From contig JACATO010000589.1 in the NCBI GenBank assembly GCA_018389105.1, positions 980,001 to 1,044,000 of the forward strand: DNA of 64,000 nucleotides. Direction: 5' to 3'. Within the stretch, counting starts at the first letter, position 1, and the number at the start of each line of letters is the position of its first letter. Source of the stretch: Nautilus pompilius (Eukaryota > Mollusca > Cephalopoda > Nautilida > Nautilidae). The notes beneath the pieces were generated by a model. That model ran no database searches. It had not been told where the DNA came from and saw only the letters and a list, made by a program, of their open reading frames with translations. The position numbers were made by a program, and so were the translations under genes. Shown here one piece after another: positions 56,701-61,689 of this stretch.

Positions 56701-58779
56701 TGTTTGGAGTGGTGGAAAACCATTTTATTTTTGAAATATTTGTAGCTTTCTGTGATATGCACACTACATTTTGTTGAATAGCATATATATTCTAATGATT
56801 CTATGCAGTAATAAATAAATATTGCAAATTCCTCTATCTTCTTAGTTTTGGCCAAGTGAAATCTTTGCACTTATTTTTTCTTTTTTTTTGTATTGGACTT
56901 TGAATATTTTGTTCAGTTTCTTGAATTCATTATCTAGCTGCATGTCTGGTATTATTTTAATCTTTAAAACAGACTATTTTTAGTTTAAAATTTGTATCAT
57001 CAACAAGATTAGCTATCTGCAGAGATAAATGATAGGAAAAGAATGAGAACAAGTAAATTCTGCTGTGTATGATAGCAGAAAAAGTGTCTAAGATTGCATT
57101 ATCTTGTTTGGGCTAAATGCAGTCATTTGCATTTTGTTATTCAAGCTTAAGTTTGGTGAGGAATTTACAATGTATCTTAAAATTTTGTGCTGACTTTTGG
57201 AGGAAAAACGACATCTAAAAATCAAATATATATATGTTAATTGGCATTTGTTTAAGTGAAAACATCAGACTTGAATTTTGTCTTTAAATATATACTTATA
57301 TATTATATATATAACAAATGACAATGTTATTGACAAATATTATTAGCTATTTCTTTCATTATCTCCATTTTAAATGGATATTTTATATCAGGAAGTTGTA
57401 ACTAGGAAGTATGGATCCATTTGTATGAAAGTCATCTCAAAAGAGGAGAGGGAACACTTCACTAAAGCATACATCCAACTTACTGATAACATGGTAAGTC
57501 TTTGGCATTGATAAGAAACTATACTAAAAATAATTGCAGAGAAATATTTTTTTTGATGTTTTGTTTTATTTATTAACTAGCTTTTAAGAGAAGAATTTTG
57601 AAAACTTTGGTAGGATGCCACATTCAAAACAAATGCATAAAAAATGTAATTATATAATAGATTGCCAATTACTGCAATGTTTTTGTGCATATACAGGGTT
57701 ATTCAAAAAGAATGAACTGATTTCATGACGAATTACTTCAGTTCCCAAGCATCGTCATGGAATGAGTCAGTGACCATTTGAAAGAGTAGTTTTCTAAGTT
57801 TTGATTGGCTGCCACAGGGGCGCTGTAGTCACGTCGTTTCTCCAGCAACATTCAGTTGTTTGTTTACCCTCGGAATGGTGAGTCCTCAGCAAAAGGCGTT
57901 CTGTGTTCTCGAGTTTGCGAAAACAAAATCGGTTGTCACGGTGCAGCGTGCTTTTTCTTATGGGGACATGTAAAAGATTGCATTTATGATCCACCGCTAC
58001 ACACTAACCTCGATGACCTTAAACATCAAATAACAACAGCGATCAACTCAGTGGATCGTGATATGCTGATACGCGTCTGGGAGGAATTCTCTTATCGCAT
58101 TGATGTTGCCCGTGCTGCAGGTGGTGGCCACATTGAACACTTGTAAGAAAGGAAATAAAACTTGATTGCGAGTGGAATACTTGTGACTTAGCTGGAGTTT
58201 TCTATTGCTTTTCCTTATTAAAATATTGTGTAATGAAATCGGTTCATTCTTTTTGAATAACCCTGCATATACCTTGTAGAGCTCTGATTGCTTTACTTTA
58301 GTTGATCTGTATGTATACAAATATAAATAAACAGTAGTAATATATGAAACATTTGTGGTTTATTCAGTAAGAAGGGTATTTTAAAAAATAACTCAAGATC
58401 TTACTGTGCCTTTAAATTCAGATTGCACCCATGATCCCTGTTAATAACTGACAGCAGTCTCATGTGGTAAATGATGTGCATAATTACAGAAATTAAATTA
58501 CATTTCAGTATATAGAATGTGAACAAGACTATAATTTGTTGATTATGTGTAATAAGAAAAAATACAAAAAAGCAACAGAGTTAACAAATTAAGGGAGAGT
58601 AAACACATATATTTAATATTTTAGCATGCTACCAAGGAATGGTTTGTCACAGTGTTTCATTTCCTTTGCTGGCCTAATGATTGCAAACTCCCTGCTGGTG
58701 TGAGCATATTCCTCAACTTTGTGGTAGAGGTGATGAACTGTCACAAGAAGGTTAAGAAGCCAATTGTTGTTCATTGCCT
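14715..58779 (+). CDS. Receptor-type protein tyrosine phosphatase with EGF-like repeats (24 exons, 3' end not in window)
   Basis: I chained 24 exons by GT/AG borders, phase continuity and motifs: 14715-14781, 15684-15821, 17172-17312, 18130-18282, 19641-19775, 22642-22782, 24065-24199, 27081-27221, 37446-37554, 39237-39286, 41240-41394, 41520-41607, 43165-43238, 45621-45657, 45935-46032, 46812-46934, 47189-47337, 47851-47986, 52740-52892, 53773-53851, 54687-54751, 56285-56413, 57392-57493, 58625-58779. Total is 2753 nt, about 917 residues. The order is signal peptide (1-22), seven EGF-like modules (23-350), transmembrane helix (about 358-384), D1 (about 455-740) and partial D2 (about 742-917). 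By family, it should sit in the plasma membrane and remove phosphate from tyrosines of intracellular proteins through D1. The ligand is unknown. The final D2 exons and stop codon were not found. Confidence 0.88.
15684..15821 (+). CDS. Exon 2: EGF-like module 1
   Basis: Forty-six codons in phase 1-1 encode one module with eight cysteines in laminin/MEGF-type spacing, from ECESGHFGSGC through CHCKNRGNC to GCDFGWTGDSC. The GWTGDxC end is the classic EGF finish. Flanks are TAG acceptor and GTACTG donor. Confidence 0.9.
17140..18069. repeat. Donor-like segment of the a-type EGF exon (third paralogue)
   Basis: This segment (exon a plus its downstream intron) is nearly identical to 22611-23535. Similarity begins abruptly at about 17140 and ends at the acat near 18066, exactly where the copy in the repeat unit jumps to the sequence found at 19109. 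It carries exon b beyond its right end; the copied version does not. Confidence 0.85.
17172..17312 (+). CDS. Exon 3: EGF-like module 2 (a-type, missing the last disulfide pair)
   Basis: Forty-seven codons, phase 1-1, from ECEDFRFGENC through CKCLNKTEVC to the end ISGWPSSYRGDNY. Relative to the eight-Cys pattern, position 7 is Trp and position 8 is Tyr, so six cysteines remain. Near-identical exons lie at 22642 and 27081. Confidence 0.85.
18130..18282 (+). CDS. Exon 4: EGF-like module 3 (b-type)
   Basis: Fifty-one codons, phase 1-1, with all eight cysteines (ACQDHLLGVHC ... GCLAGWKGDYC). The loop between Cys5 and Cys6 is longer than in the other modules. The donor is GTAACT. Unlike a- and c-type exons it has no intact duplicate in the window, only decayed relatives. 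Confidence 0.85.
19641..19775 (+). CDS. Exon 5: EGF-like module 4 (c-type)
   Basis: Forty-five codons, phase 1-1, with eight cysteines from DCSDSEFGHNC through CHCKNGEAC to GCAAGWQHDNC. It is preceded by CTACAG and followed by GTACAG. It is identical in sequence to exon 7 (24065-24199), its copy in the tandem duplication. Confidence 0.9.
20330..20965. mobile_element. Tigger/pogo-like nonautonomous DNA transposon (copy 1)
   Basis: The element begins CAGTTGTCCCCCC and ends GGCAGTCGATTG, flanked on both sides by TA, the target duplication of Tc1/mariner-type elements. The ends have the CG-rich style (ttcgcgg, accgcga) of Tigger-family termini and contrast with the AT-rich interior. No transposase was seen in about 636 bases, so it is a MITE-like derivative. 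Confidence 0.75.
22110..22235 (+). pseudogene. Decayed EGF-like exon relic (copy 1)
   Basis: The plus-strand frame reads LSCICISGQLHYC and then VCLLERDYC. The stretch tgtgcttattggaaagagac followed by tactgctt resembles the 3' end of exon b (tgtctagcaggatggaaagg then agactactgtt). No proper donor or full cysteine set remains, so I read it as a dead b-like EGF exon. A chance similarity is possible. Confidence 0.4.
22276..22294. repeat. (AC)n microsatellite, short allele
   Basis: About nine AC units in copy 1 of the duplication. Confidence 0.85.
22642..22782 (+). CDS. Exon 6: EGF-like module 5 (a-type, retains Cys7)
   Basis: It is the same exon type as 17172-17312 but reads ISGCPSSYRGDNYSSG, so Cys7 is present while Cys8 is still Tyr. 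That leaves seven cysteines and presumably one unpaired. Only a few bases differ from exon 3, and the flanking intron is also nearly identical. Confidence 0.85.
24065..24199 (+). CDS. Exon 7: EGF-like module 6 (c-type copy)
   Basis: It is an exact copy of exon 5, lying 4424 bases downstream inside the second copy of the tandem duplication. Phase 1-1 is kept, so its inclusion leaves the reading frame intact. Confidence 0.85.
24755..25392. mobile_element. Tigger/pogo-like nonautonomous DNA transposon (copy 2, duplicated with the host segment)
   Basis: It is the same element as at 20330-20965, carried along by the tandem duplication rather than by its own transposition, because the flanks match too. 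The run of C near its left end is much longer here. Confidence 0.8.
26536..26661 (+). pseudogene. Decayed EGF-like exon relic (copy 2)
   Basis: It is the duplicate of the relic at 22110-22235, with minor base changes (for example LESDYC for LERDYC). It is present only because the host segment was duplicated. Confidence 0.4.
26701..26733. repeat. (AC)n microsatellite, long allele
   Basis: About sixteen AC units at the equivalent place in copy 2, so the tract changed length after the duplication. Confidence 0.85.
27081..27221 (+). CDS. Exon 8: EGF-like module 7 (a-type copy)
   Basis: This is the third a-type exon, again with Trp in place of Cys7 and Tyr for Cys8. It ends in phase 1 and joins in frame to the transmembrane exon at 37446, after a 10.2 kb intron full of transposons. 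Confidence 0.8.
27376..27896. repeat. Older diverged paralogue of the EGF-intron sequence, left half
   Basis: 27376-27530 resembles 21912-22070, and from about 27590 the sequence resembles the intron after exon b (18275-18600). It includes a ctgttcacaaagtgac relic of the exon b end. It then stops where a hAT element was inserted. Confidence 0.65.
28418..30501 (+). pseudogene. ZMYM1-like hAT transposase remnant
   Basis: Recognisable family pieces appear in order: MDIRKILAKQ (N terminus), a WLNQYSPWLSYSPHVKGAIC-like block in another register near 28715, a KWSIEQNQKALYPIL block, then ERSFSAEKVENM at the C terminus. The transposase would excise and insert the element, but frames change repeatedly and stops are frequent, so it is dead. 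Reading across the nested insertions, the last residues lie at 35869 onward (a LCVINVYR-like end), which shows that the two inner elements landed in the very 3' end of this gene. Confidence 0.75.
30502..30509. repeat. hAT target-site copy (atctagac)
   Basis: First of three copies of the 8-base target; one base differs from the other two (31974-31981 and 35861-35868, both gtctagac). Confidence 0.85.
30510..31973 (+). mobile_element. hAT element with GTF2IRD2/Charlie-like transposase fragment (internally deleted)
   Basis: Termini are CAGAGGTCTCCAAAC at the left and GTTTGGAGACCTCTG-like (gtttggagacctctg) at the right, perfect inverted repeats of at least 13 bases. The 8-base flanks are atctagac and gtctagac. 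Only the C-terminal half of the transposase remains (30944-31609), so about 1.46 kb is a deletion derivative. It needs a relative's transposase to move. Confidence 0.9.
30944..31612 (+). pseudogene. C-terminal GTF2IRD2-like hAT transposase fragment
   Basis: The frame contains KLQGETNLICDLLMHVQAF, then FQNPFDCNVETLPNRLQLE, then FPNLRRFAMGLLSIFGTTY and CEQTSKMKYILNRN. These are the family's late blocks, including the FGTTYxCEQTFS dimerisation region. A stop at 31277-31279 splits it in two. The N-terminal BED-like finger and the catalytic first half are absent. Confidence 0.85.
31974..31981. repeat. Shared hAT target-site copy (gtctagac)
   Basis: It lies directly between the two inner hATs and serves both as a target-site duplication. 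It fits the nTCTAGAn preference known for hAT-Charlie elements. Confidence 0.9.
31982..35860 (+). mobile_element. hAT-Charlie element (3879 bp) with ZBED/SCAND3-like transposase pseudogene
   Basis: It starts CAGTGGTTCTCAACTGG and ends GGGTTGAGAACCACTG, the well-known Charlie-type inverted terminus. Both sides carry perfect 8-base gtctagac. The left copy is at the same time the right target copy of the neighbouring hAT, so this element inserted exactly into that site. It carries a nearly full-length but broken transposase. Confidence 0.93.
33740..35509 (+). pseudogene. ZBED/SCAND3-like hAT-Charlie transposase, broken
   Basis: From MAAATKKKCRQHSIEYLAYG it shows a BED-type zinc finger (CLMCMTALSNESMRPCKLQNH then HxxxxH), then ACATDGASSMVGRYRGF, IHCMIHRQHLVAKQL and HTEVHWLSEGSCLRRF, and at the end NFSRVSHLLSKAHNHLDIVQ and the SLTTLETYIKKLADLHQ tail. 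The DGA Asp is a catalytic residue of the family. Stops occur near 34098, 34370 and 34541, a stop and frame change occur near 34810, and one more stop or shift lies around 34400. The protein is not producible as it stands. Confidence 0.9.
35861..35868. repeat. hAT target-site copy (gtctagac)
   Basis: Right flank of the larger inner hAT; after it the outer transposase reading resumes. Confidence 0.9.
36288..36650. repeat. Older diverged paralogue of the EGF-intron sequence, right half
   Basis: After the hAT insertion the similarity to the exon-b downstream intron resumes: the gtcatctgtattctgaatcat stretch resembles 18601-18622, and gtgactgttataaatt resembles 18745. The two halves bracket the transposon and show the ancestral locus was one continuous EGF-bearing duplicate. 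Confidence 0.6.
37446..37554 (+). CDS. Exon 9: transmembrane segment
   Basis: The exon encodes EQNEKVFTYQALAYVIVAIA and continues with a Leu/Val-rich run ending LVSLLVYKK. That is a helix of roughly 25 apolar residues followed by lysines, the normal stop-transfer pattern with the cytoplasm on the C-terminal side. The acceptor is TTTTCAG, the donor GTAAGT, and phases are 1 in and 2 out. Confidence 0.85.
38283..38830 (+). pseudogene. Possible decayed Tc1/mariner transposase
   Basis: Fragments such as AEVLFFVKVGSV and a GGSGKVMFWD-like stretch (about 38540-38572) resemble the FSDESxF and GGGSVMVWG blocks of Tc1 transposases, in the right order and spacing. Frames are broken, the other blocks are unclear and no termini were found. 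This is a weak call. Confidence 0.3.
39237..39286 (+). CDS. Exon 10: short juxtamembrane exon
   Basis: Fifty bases complete the codon left by exon 9 and encode KKCSLEQAKSCSLISTK, with a TTTCAG acceptor and GTTTGT donor. Support is phase continuity on both sides. It has no known domain, as expected for a juxtamembrane linker. Confidence 0.65.
39445..39780. mobile_element. hAT-type MITE (336 bp)
   Basis: It starts taatgattcccaaactgg and ends ggatagggaaccactg, a degraded Charlie-style inverted terminus (consensus CAGTGGTTCCCAAA). Flanks ttctaaag and ttttaaag agree in seven of eight bases as a target-site duplication. The interior has no coding and includes a run of G near 39714. Confidence 0.8.
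40318..40336. repeat. (TA)n microsatellite
   Basis: Short tat/ata run following acatacacatat in the intron between exons 10 and 11. Confidence 0.7.
41240..41607 (+). CDS. Exons 11-12: linker and start of phosphatase domain D1 with KNRF loop
   Basis: The exons are 41240-41394 and 41520-41607. The first encodes a wedge-like segment including QWDFVLQKLNSPAIMTEFK. The second ends with KPKNRFQTILP. KNRF corresponds to the phosphotyrosine-recognition loop, KNRY in most active PTP domains, so the aromatic Tyr is replaced by Phe (about residue 479). The next exon continues YDHQRVVL, the standard sequel. Confidence 0.85.
43165..43238 (+). CDS. Exon 13: D1 core, DHxRV and YINASYID motifs
   Basis: It encodes YDHQRVVLDVTDSFTSDY followed by INASYID, two of the most conserved blocks of tyrosine phosphatases. 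GTAAGT is the donor. Phase 1 in and 0 out fits both neighbours. Confidence 0.9.
45621..46032 (+). CDS. Exons 14-15: D1, YIATQGP and DFWRMVW motifs
   Basis: The exons are 45621-45657 and 45935-46032. Together they read GYNKQNRYIATQ / GPSPDTIVDFWRMVWQ, then AEKIVVLVNLQE. These match the family's (Y)IATQGPxxxTVxDFWRMxW and IVML blocks in order. The second exon ends in phase 0 with a GTGAGC donor. Confidence 0.9.
46812..46934 (+). CDS. Exon 16: D1, KYWP region
   Basis: It encodes HGCAKYWPEIGKKLIYGSIE and onward to FLIRKIKISM, matching the family's K(C)xxYWP block and the TIRxF strand. It begins and ends in phase 0. Confidence 0.9.
47189..47337 (+). CDS. Exon 17: D1, noncanonical WQD loop and start of the active-site loop
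   Basis: It encodes AETSRFIHQYHFKKWQDHGV and onward to PIIVHC. The W-P-D loop, whose Asp is the general acid, reads W-Q-D-H-G-V-P (TGG CAA GAT), about residues 610-612, so the Pro is replaced while the Asp stays. The exon ends inside the Arg codon after the catalytic Cys (about residue 644). Confidence 0.9.
47851..47986 (+). CDS. Exon 18: D1 active-site loop and Q-loop
   Basis: Joined to exon 17 it gives HCRAGIGRTGTFIALD, the H-C-x5-R signature with catalytic Cys and Arg present. It continues to RQQRVSMVQNE, which contains the Q-loop Gln. D1 should therefore keep the machinery for the cysteinyl-phosphate step. Confidence 0.92.
48024..48204 (+). repeat. 5' LTR (181 bp)
   Basis: It starts tgtcatagtttgtag and ends agaactactaca. 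Compared with the 3' LTR it has a 30-base extra segment after gttgtaag, bounded by that same repeated gttgtaag word, so it probably arose by local slippage or duplication. Confidence 0.88.
48242..49428 (+). pseudogene. Gypsy gag-protease region
   Basis: The frame begins at ATG 48242 and has a stop at 48308-48310. It then runs open to 49291 as a capsid-like gag (RQQRGESLDEYFQALHSLA) followed by two CCHC-type knuckles: CFFCGLNRHHRSRC, and an altered second one with H in place of the first Cys (HKCKKVGHYAGVC). The protease follows with LFDSGSTDSFIHPDVV, which holds the catalytic D-S-G. The last part of the protease continues in another register (49222-49428, ending with ILGQDFQRQHESV). Confidence 0.88.
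49440..50030 (+). pseudogene. Gypsy reverse transcriptase, YxDD box destroyed
   Basis: It contains LLQEGIIELSNSPWRAQVVV, KRLAIDYSETINKF, FSTIDLRSAYHQV (first catalytic Asp) and FGVTNGVACFQR. The expected Y-x-D-D box after GTYAHL is replaced by LQYNDLWG, so the two catalytic Asp residues are altered. A stop follows at 49989-49991. The polymerase is inactive. Confidence 0.88.
50045..50848 (+). pseudogene. Gypsy RT connection and RNase H
   Basis: The frame resumes with IFGYVIENGELQPDPECL, then LGLFAYYSNWIYNY. The RNase H shows FEVETDASDNAITAML, HHAAVEKEAQAIIESVRHW, FTMKTDQRSVSYMFD and VYRPGKDNVSADILSR, which place its acidic residues (D in TDAS, E in EKEA, D in TDQ). It looks intact in itself but is cut off from the upstream polymerase by a stop and frame change. 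Confidence 0.9.
50776..51573 (+). pseudogene. Gypsy integrase
   Basis: It has the end of the HHCC finger (VCKICAEYKPRF), then catalytic core blocks ERLNIDFKGPLPTNSKNRF (first Asp), AYVHSDCGSAFVSREL (second Asp) and NAYNPEGNGQIERYNGIIW (Glu). The overlap with the preceding frame in another register implies a frameshift near 50800. A further open stretch to 51868 holds a Pro/Ser-rich tail. Confidence 0.9.
51918..52068 (+). repeat. 3' LTR (151 bp)
   Basis: It starts tgtcatagtttgtag and ends agaactacaaca, and differs from the 5' LTR at several single bases besides the 30-base segment. It contains a gaataaaccctc polyadenylation-like signal, as does the 5' copy. Confidence 0.88.
52740..52892 (+). 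CDS. Exon 19: end of D1
   Basis: It encodes MQYKFLHAALLESLLFCGTE and further, matching the family's EQYxFxHxALLE helix that closes the domain. It is separated from exon 18 by an intron that now holds a Ty3/Gypsy element. Phase 0 at both ends. Confidence 0.88.
53773..54751 (+). CDS. Exons 20-21: D1-D2 linker
   Basis: The exons are 53773-53851 and 54687-54751. They encode a basic start (KLKRYRVHKERQQSNFDVVD) and then DEKTPSQMKHLDNHKLAVNLS. In a normal tandem receptor phosphatase this stretch would include the D2 start with NRxxxIxPxDxxRV and YINAS-like blocks. None is visible. Either D2 has lost its N-terminal lobe or an exon has diverged beyond my recognition. Confidence 0.7.
56285..57493 (+). 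CDS. Exons 22-23: partial D2
   Basis: The exons are 56285-56413 and 57392-57493. The first reads SYTQNNLFIVIQTPPEEMAA then KFWEKVYKRKSQIVVMLDD, aligning with the family's FIxTQxPxxxTxxDFW...IVML block. The second (EVVTRKYGSICMKVISKEER and onward) aligns with the following strands. Sequence is more diverged than in D1, as usual for pseudo-phosphatase D2 domains. Confidence 0.8.
57694..58265 (+). mobile_element. 572-bp IS630/mariner-type deletion derivative
   Basis: Ends are CAGGGTTATTCAAAAAGAAT and its inverted complement (attctttttgaataaccctg), with similarity extending to about 30 bases. It is flanked by perfect catata on both sides. Inside are the first 28 or so codons (from ATG 57877: MVSPQQKAFCVLEFAKTKS, the helix-turn-helix start of DUF4817-bearing transposases) joined to the last 60 or so in another register. 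It is a nonautonomous element in the intron between exons 23 and 24. Confidence 0.9.
57877..58146 (+). pseudogene. Transposase N- and C-terminal remnants joined by an internal deletion
   Basis: The N-terminal frame MVSPQQKAFCVLEFAKTKS continues to TVQRAF and stops at 57970. The C-terminal frame (DCIYDPPLHTNLDDLKHQI, then INSVDRDMLIRVWEEF and GGGHIEHL) ends at 58146. The two lie in different registers and meet around 57950, where ctttttcttatgg allows both readings. The middle of the protein, with its DDE core, is gone. Confidence 0.85.
58625..58779 (+). CDS. Exon 24: D2 WPN loop and start of the D2 active-site loop; last exon seen
   Basis: It encodes HATKEWFVTVFHFLCWPNDC and onward to KKPIVVHCL. 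The WPD loop is WPN (TGG CCT AAT), so the general acid is lost. The Cys of the HC pair is present. The exon ends in phase 2 with GTGAGT. The sequel with the loop Arg was not found to the right, where transposon sequence begins about 460 bases on. Confidence 0.82.
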
Positions 58780-59238
58780 GTGAGTACTGGAGCTTGATTT
58801 TCTGTTACATGCATCATAACTATTTCCATTACACCTTCATTATACATGTGTCACTATTACTGGTTGGTCATTAATAGCCTGACCACCACCTACCATTACA
58901 GTAAATCTACATTGTGAAAGTCTATTTTAAAATACAAATCTACAATAAATTTTGTTGAATTTGTACAAGGGGTCAGTTAAAAATATGTCTTCGTATTTAT
59001 TTTAGGATTTAAAGGTCATTATAATACTTTAGTAGAGTTAAAATTATTTTTATTTATTCAAATCCCTTTTGAAGGTTTTTTTTCATGCATACGAAACACA
59101 AGCATTCTATTGCCTCCTGAGACTCTTCACCGTGAATAGTGAATACTATAACACATGCAGATTAAAAATACTGTAACACTTTAGCAACCTGAATTTTAAA
59201 AAAAGGATTAGATACAGTAATTAATTGGACATTTGTTA
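58780..59238. other. AT-rich intron or 3' flank, no exon recognised
   Basis: I looked for the missing D2 exon that should complete the HC-x5-R loop and found none between the last donor and the transposon at 59239. Confidence 0.5.
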
Positions 59239-61572
59239 CACAGGTCTGCAATGGAAAAATTGTCTGAAAACTAATAGCTGATTCTTATAGATTTTGGGGT
59301 GCTGTTTTCAGTAAAAATAGCTAAAATAATTCCATCATATACCATTTTTTCACAAACTCAAATTTCTGATTTCAATATCTCCAAAATCACTGTATTAAGC
59401 TTCTAAACAAAAAATTAATTATAATTAATTTTTCTTTTTATTACTCATTTTTACTCACTCTTTTTTGTTTCCCCCTCTCCACACTCCCTACTTGGACTCA
59501 GTTGCAATTAGATCTTTGTGTGAGAAGGTTCTGTCATAACCAGTGTACTTTTCCAGCGTGTCATTTCTGCAGAAGTTTACATTTTTTCTCCTTTTTCCTT
59601 AGTGGTTTTTATTTGTTGTTTTTTCTTCTGTTTATAAGTGTACTAAATGGCTGCAATTGGTTGTTTTAATACACCTGATAACTTTTGTAGTGAAGAAACA
59701 GCAAAGAAACATTACAGGCTTTAAGAAAGTGTATTATGCGTATTTTGGTGTGAAACTTGGTAACCAGGATAAGTCCTCGGCCCCCACATAAAGTGTGTTC
59801 TATTTGTGTGGAAGAACTCAGACAGTGGTCTCAAAGTAAGAAAAAGTCTCTCTGTTTTGGGATCTCTATGATCTAAAGGGAACCTCAAAATCACAGTTAT
59901 GACTGTTACTTTTGTTCTTGTAACATACAGGGGTTCAATCTAAAAAATTTTCTATCCAAACCTCTCGTCGACAATACGCCCTGTACCTCAAGGCCCGGGT
60001 ATATTAGTACTTTTACCTCCAGAAAAACTAGAAGACACACCTGAAGACTCTGAAAAAGAAGGCCAGGATTCTAATGAGGACTTTCATGATGTTTCAGGCA
60101 GCAGCAAGCCCCAACATTTTTCACAGCTTGAATTGAATGACTTAGTCAGAGATTTGGGTCTTCCTAAAGATGCAGTAGAACTGTTAGGCTCTAGTTTAAA
60201 GGAAAAGAACTTGTTGGCCCCTGGTACCTCTTTCTCATGGTTTAGAAATAGAGAAAAATATTTCATTCCATACTTTTCTAAAGAAGGTGACCTGGTTTAC
60301 TGTAGAGATTTCCCTGGACTGATGGAGAGGTTTAACATACAGTATGACGTGAACGAGTGGAGGCTCTTTATTGACTCATTAAAAAAGAAGCCTCAAAGCA
60401 GTGCTTCTCCACAATGGCAGCAAGTACGCTTCAGTACCAGTAGTGCATTTTGTGTATCTGAAAGAATGTTACAAGAATTTAGCCTTAATTCTCACCAAAC
60501 TGAAATACAAGGATCAGGGATGGACGATATGTGACGATCTAAAAGTAATTTCCATGCTTCTTGGACATCAGGGAGGATACACCAAGTACCCCTGCTTCTT
60601 GTTTGAATGGGACAGCTAGGATAGGGGCCAACACTGGATCTAAAAGGAGTGGTCGTGGAGTGTAGAATTAGAACCTGGAAGCAAAAATGTAGTACAGGAA
60701 AGTTTGGTTGATCCAAGGAAAGACCTCCTGCCTCCACTTCATATCAAGCTTGGACTGATGAAACAATTTATAAAGACACTGTCAAAAGAAGGAGAGTGTT
60801 TTAAATACCTGTGCAACAAGTTTCCAGGACTGTCAGAAGCAAAAGTGAAAGGTGTTTTCATTGGTCCAGATATTCAGAAACTTCTGAAAGATGATCATGA
60901 TGTGTTTGAAACAAAAATGGAAACAGTTGAAAAAGAGGCCTGGAAAGCTTTCAAAGAAATTGTACAGAAATTTCTTGGGAACTATAAGGACCCAAGCTTT
61001 CAGTGTATTGTGGAAAACATGCTGATGAAATTCAAAGACTTGGGTTGTTCAATGAGCTTGAAGAGGCACTTCCTGAATTCTCATTTAGACTACTTCCCTG
61101 AAAATCTTGGTGCTGTTAGTGAAGAGCAGGGGGAAAGATTTCATCAAGATATCAAGGAGATGAAACGCAGATACCAGGGTAGGTGGAACATCAACATGAT
61201 TGCAGACTACTGTTGGATGCTGTACAGAGAAGAGCCACAAGCTGCCTACAAGAGAAAAGGTACCAAAAGGAGCTTTGAGAGAAAACGGAAAAGGCAGTAT
61301 AAGGACTTGTAAAGGTGAGTAAGTGTTGAGAGCGGTTTTCTATCAATGATTTTGTAAATGAAACTATTTTAAAATTTTTTTTGCAAATAAATGTTTCAAC
61401 CAGAATACGTATTAATAATCTCTTTTCCCATATTTTCGGATTCACTTTGTGAAAAATCCTTATGTGATAGAGAAAGATAGTGGTCATATTTGAAATCAGC
61501 ACACCAAACAACATAAAAATCAGTTATAACATTGCACACATTCTTCAATGACCCAAATTTTGCAGACCTGTG
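59239..61572 (+). mobile_element. 2.33 kb DNA transposon with CACAGG termini and TTA flanks, family unnamed
   Basis: The left end CACAGGTCTGCA (59239-59250) and right end TGCAGACCTGTG (61561-61572) are perfect 12-base inverted repeats. Both are flanked by TTA. The single coding region between them is a decayed copy of a widespread protein family. CAC-starting termini and 3-base target duplications are known for CMC (EnSpm/CACTA-like) elements, and TTA/TAA targets for PIF-Harbinger. I cannot decide between them or a separate group. Confidence 0.75.
59650..61312 (+). pseudogene. Putative transposon protein of the GERFHQD family, broken
   Basis: A Cys-bearing N-terminal part (CSICVEELRQW-like and DCYFC-like blocks in shifting registers, about 59790-59935) is followed by LELNDLVRDLGLPKDAVELL, YDVNEWRLFIDSLKKKP, a VLLHNG relic, CDDLKVISMLLGHQGGYTKY, PPLHIKLGLMKQFIKTL, LGCSMSLKRHFLNSHLDYFP, EEQGERFHQDIKEMKRRYQG and MIADYCWMLYREEPQAAYKR. 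I know this protein as a multicopy, unnamed family in many animal genomes. Conserved acidic and His residues suggest a nuclease-like transposase, but that role is inference. Frames break near 59760, 60400-60540 and 60620-60700. Confidence 0.7.
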
Positions 61573-61689
61573 TTATTGTTATTATTTTTCTTTTTAATTT
61601 AAAAAAAAAATGTATTTTCCTTAATTCCTAGTGTTGGCTTGCTTACATGAAGGGCGGAAGGAGAAGAGGTGGGGAGGGTTCAAGCTCTT
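61573..61689. other. Short spacer between two transposons
   Basis: AT-rich, with an A-run near 61602; nothing recognised. Confidence 0.5.

Noticed and set aside
59216-59238. Possible missing 3' terminus of the Tigger element (tacagtaattaattgg), which would make the CACAGG element nested in it
   Set aside because: The match to the proposed Tigger end at 63942 (CAGTTAACC) is only a few bases, so I cannot support nesting.
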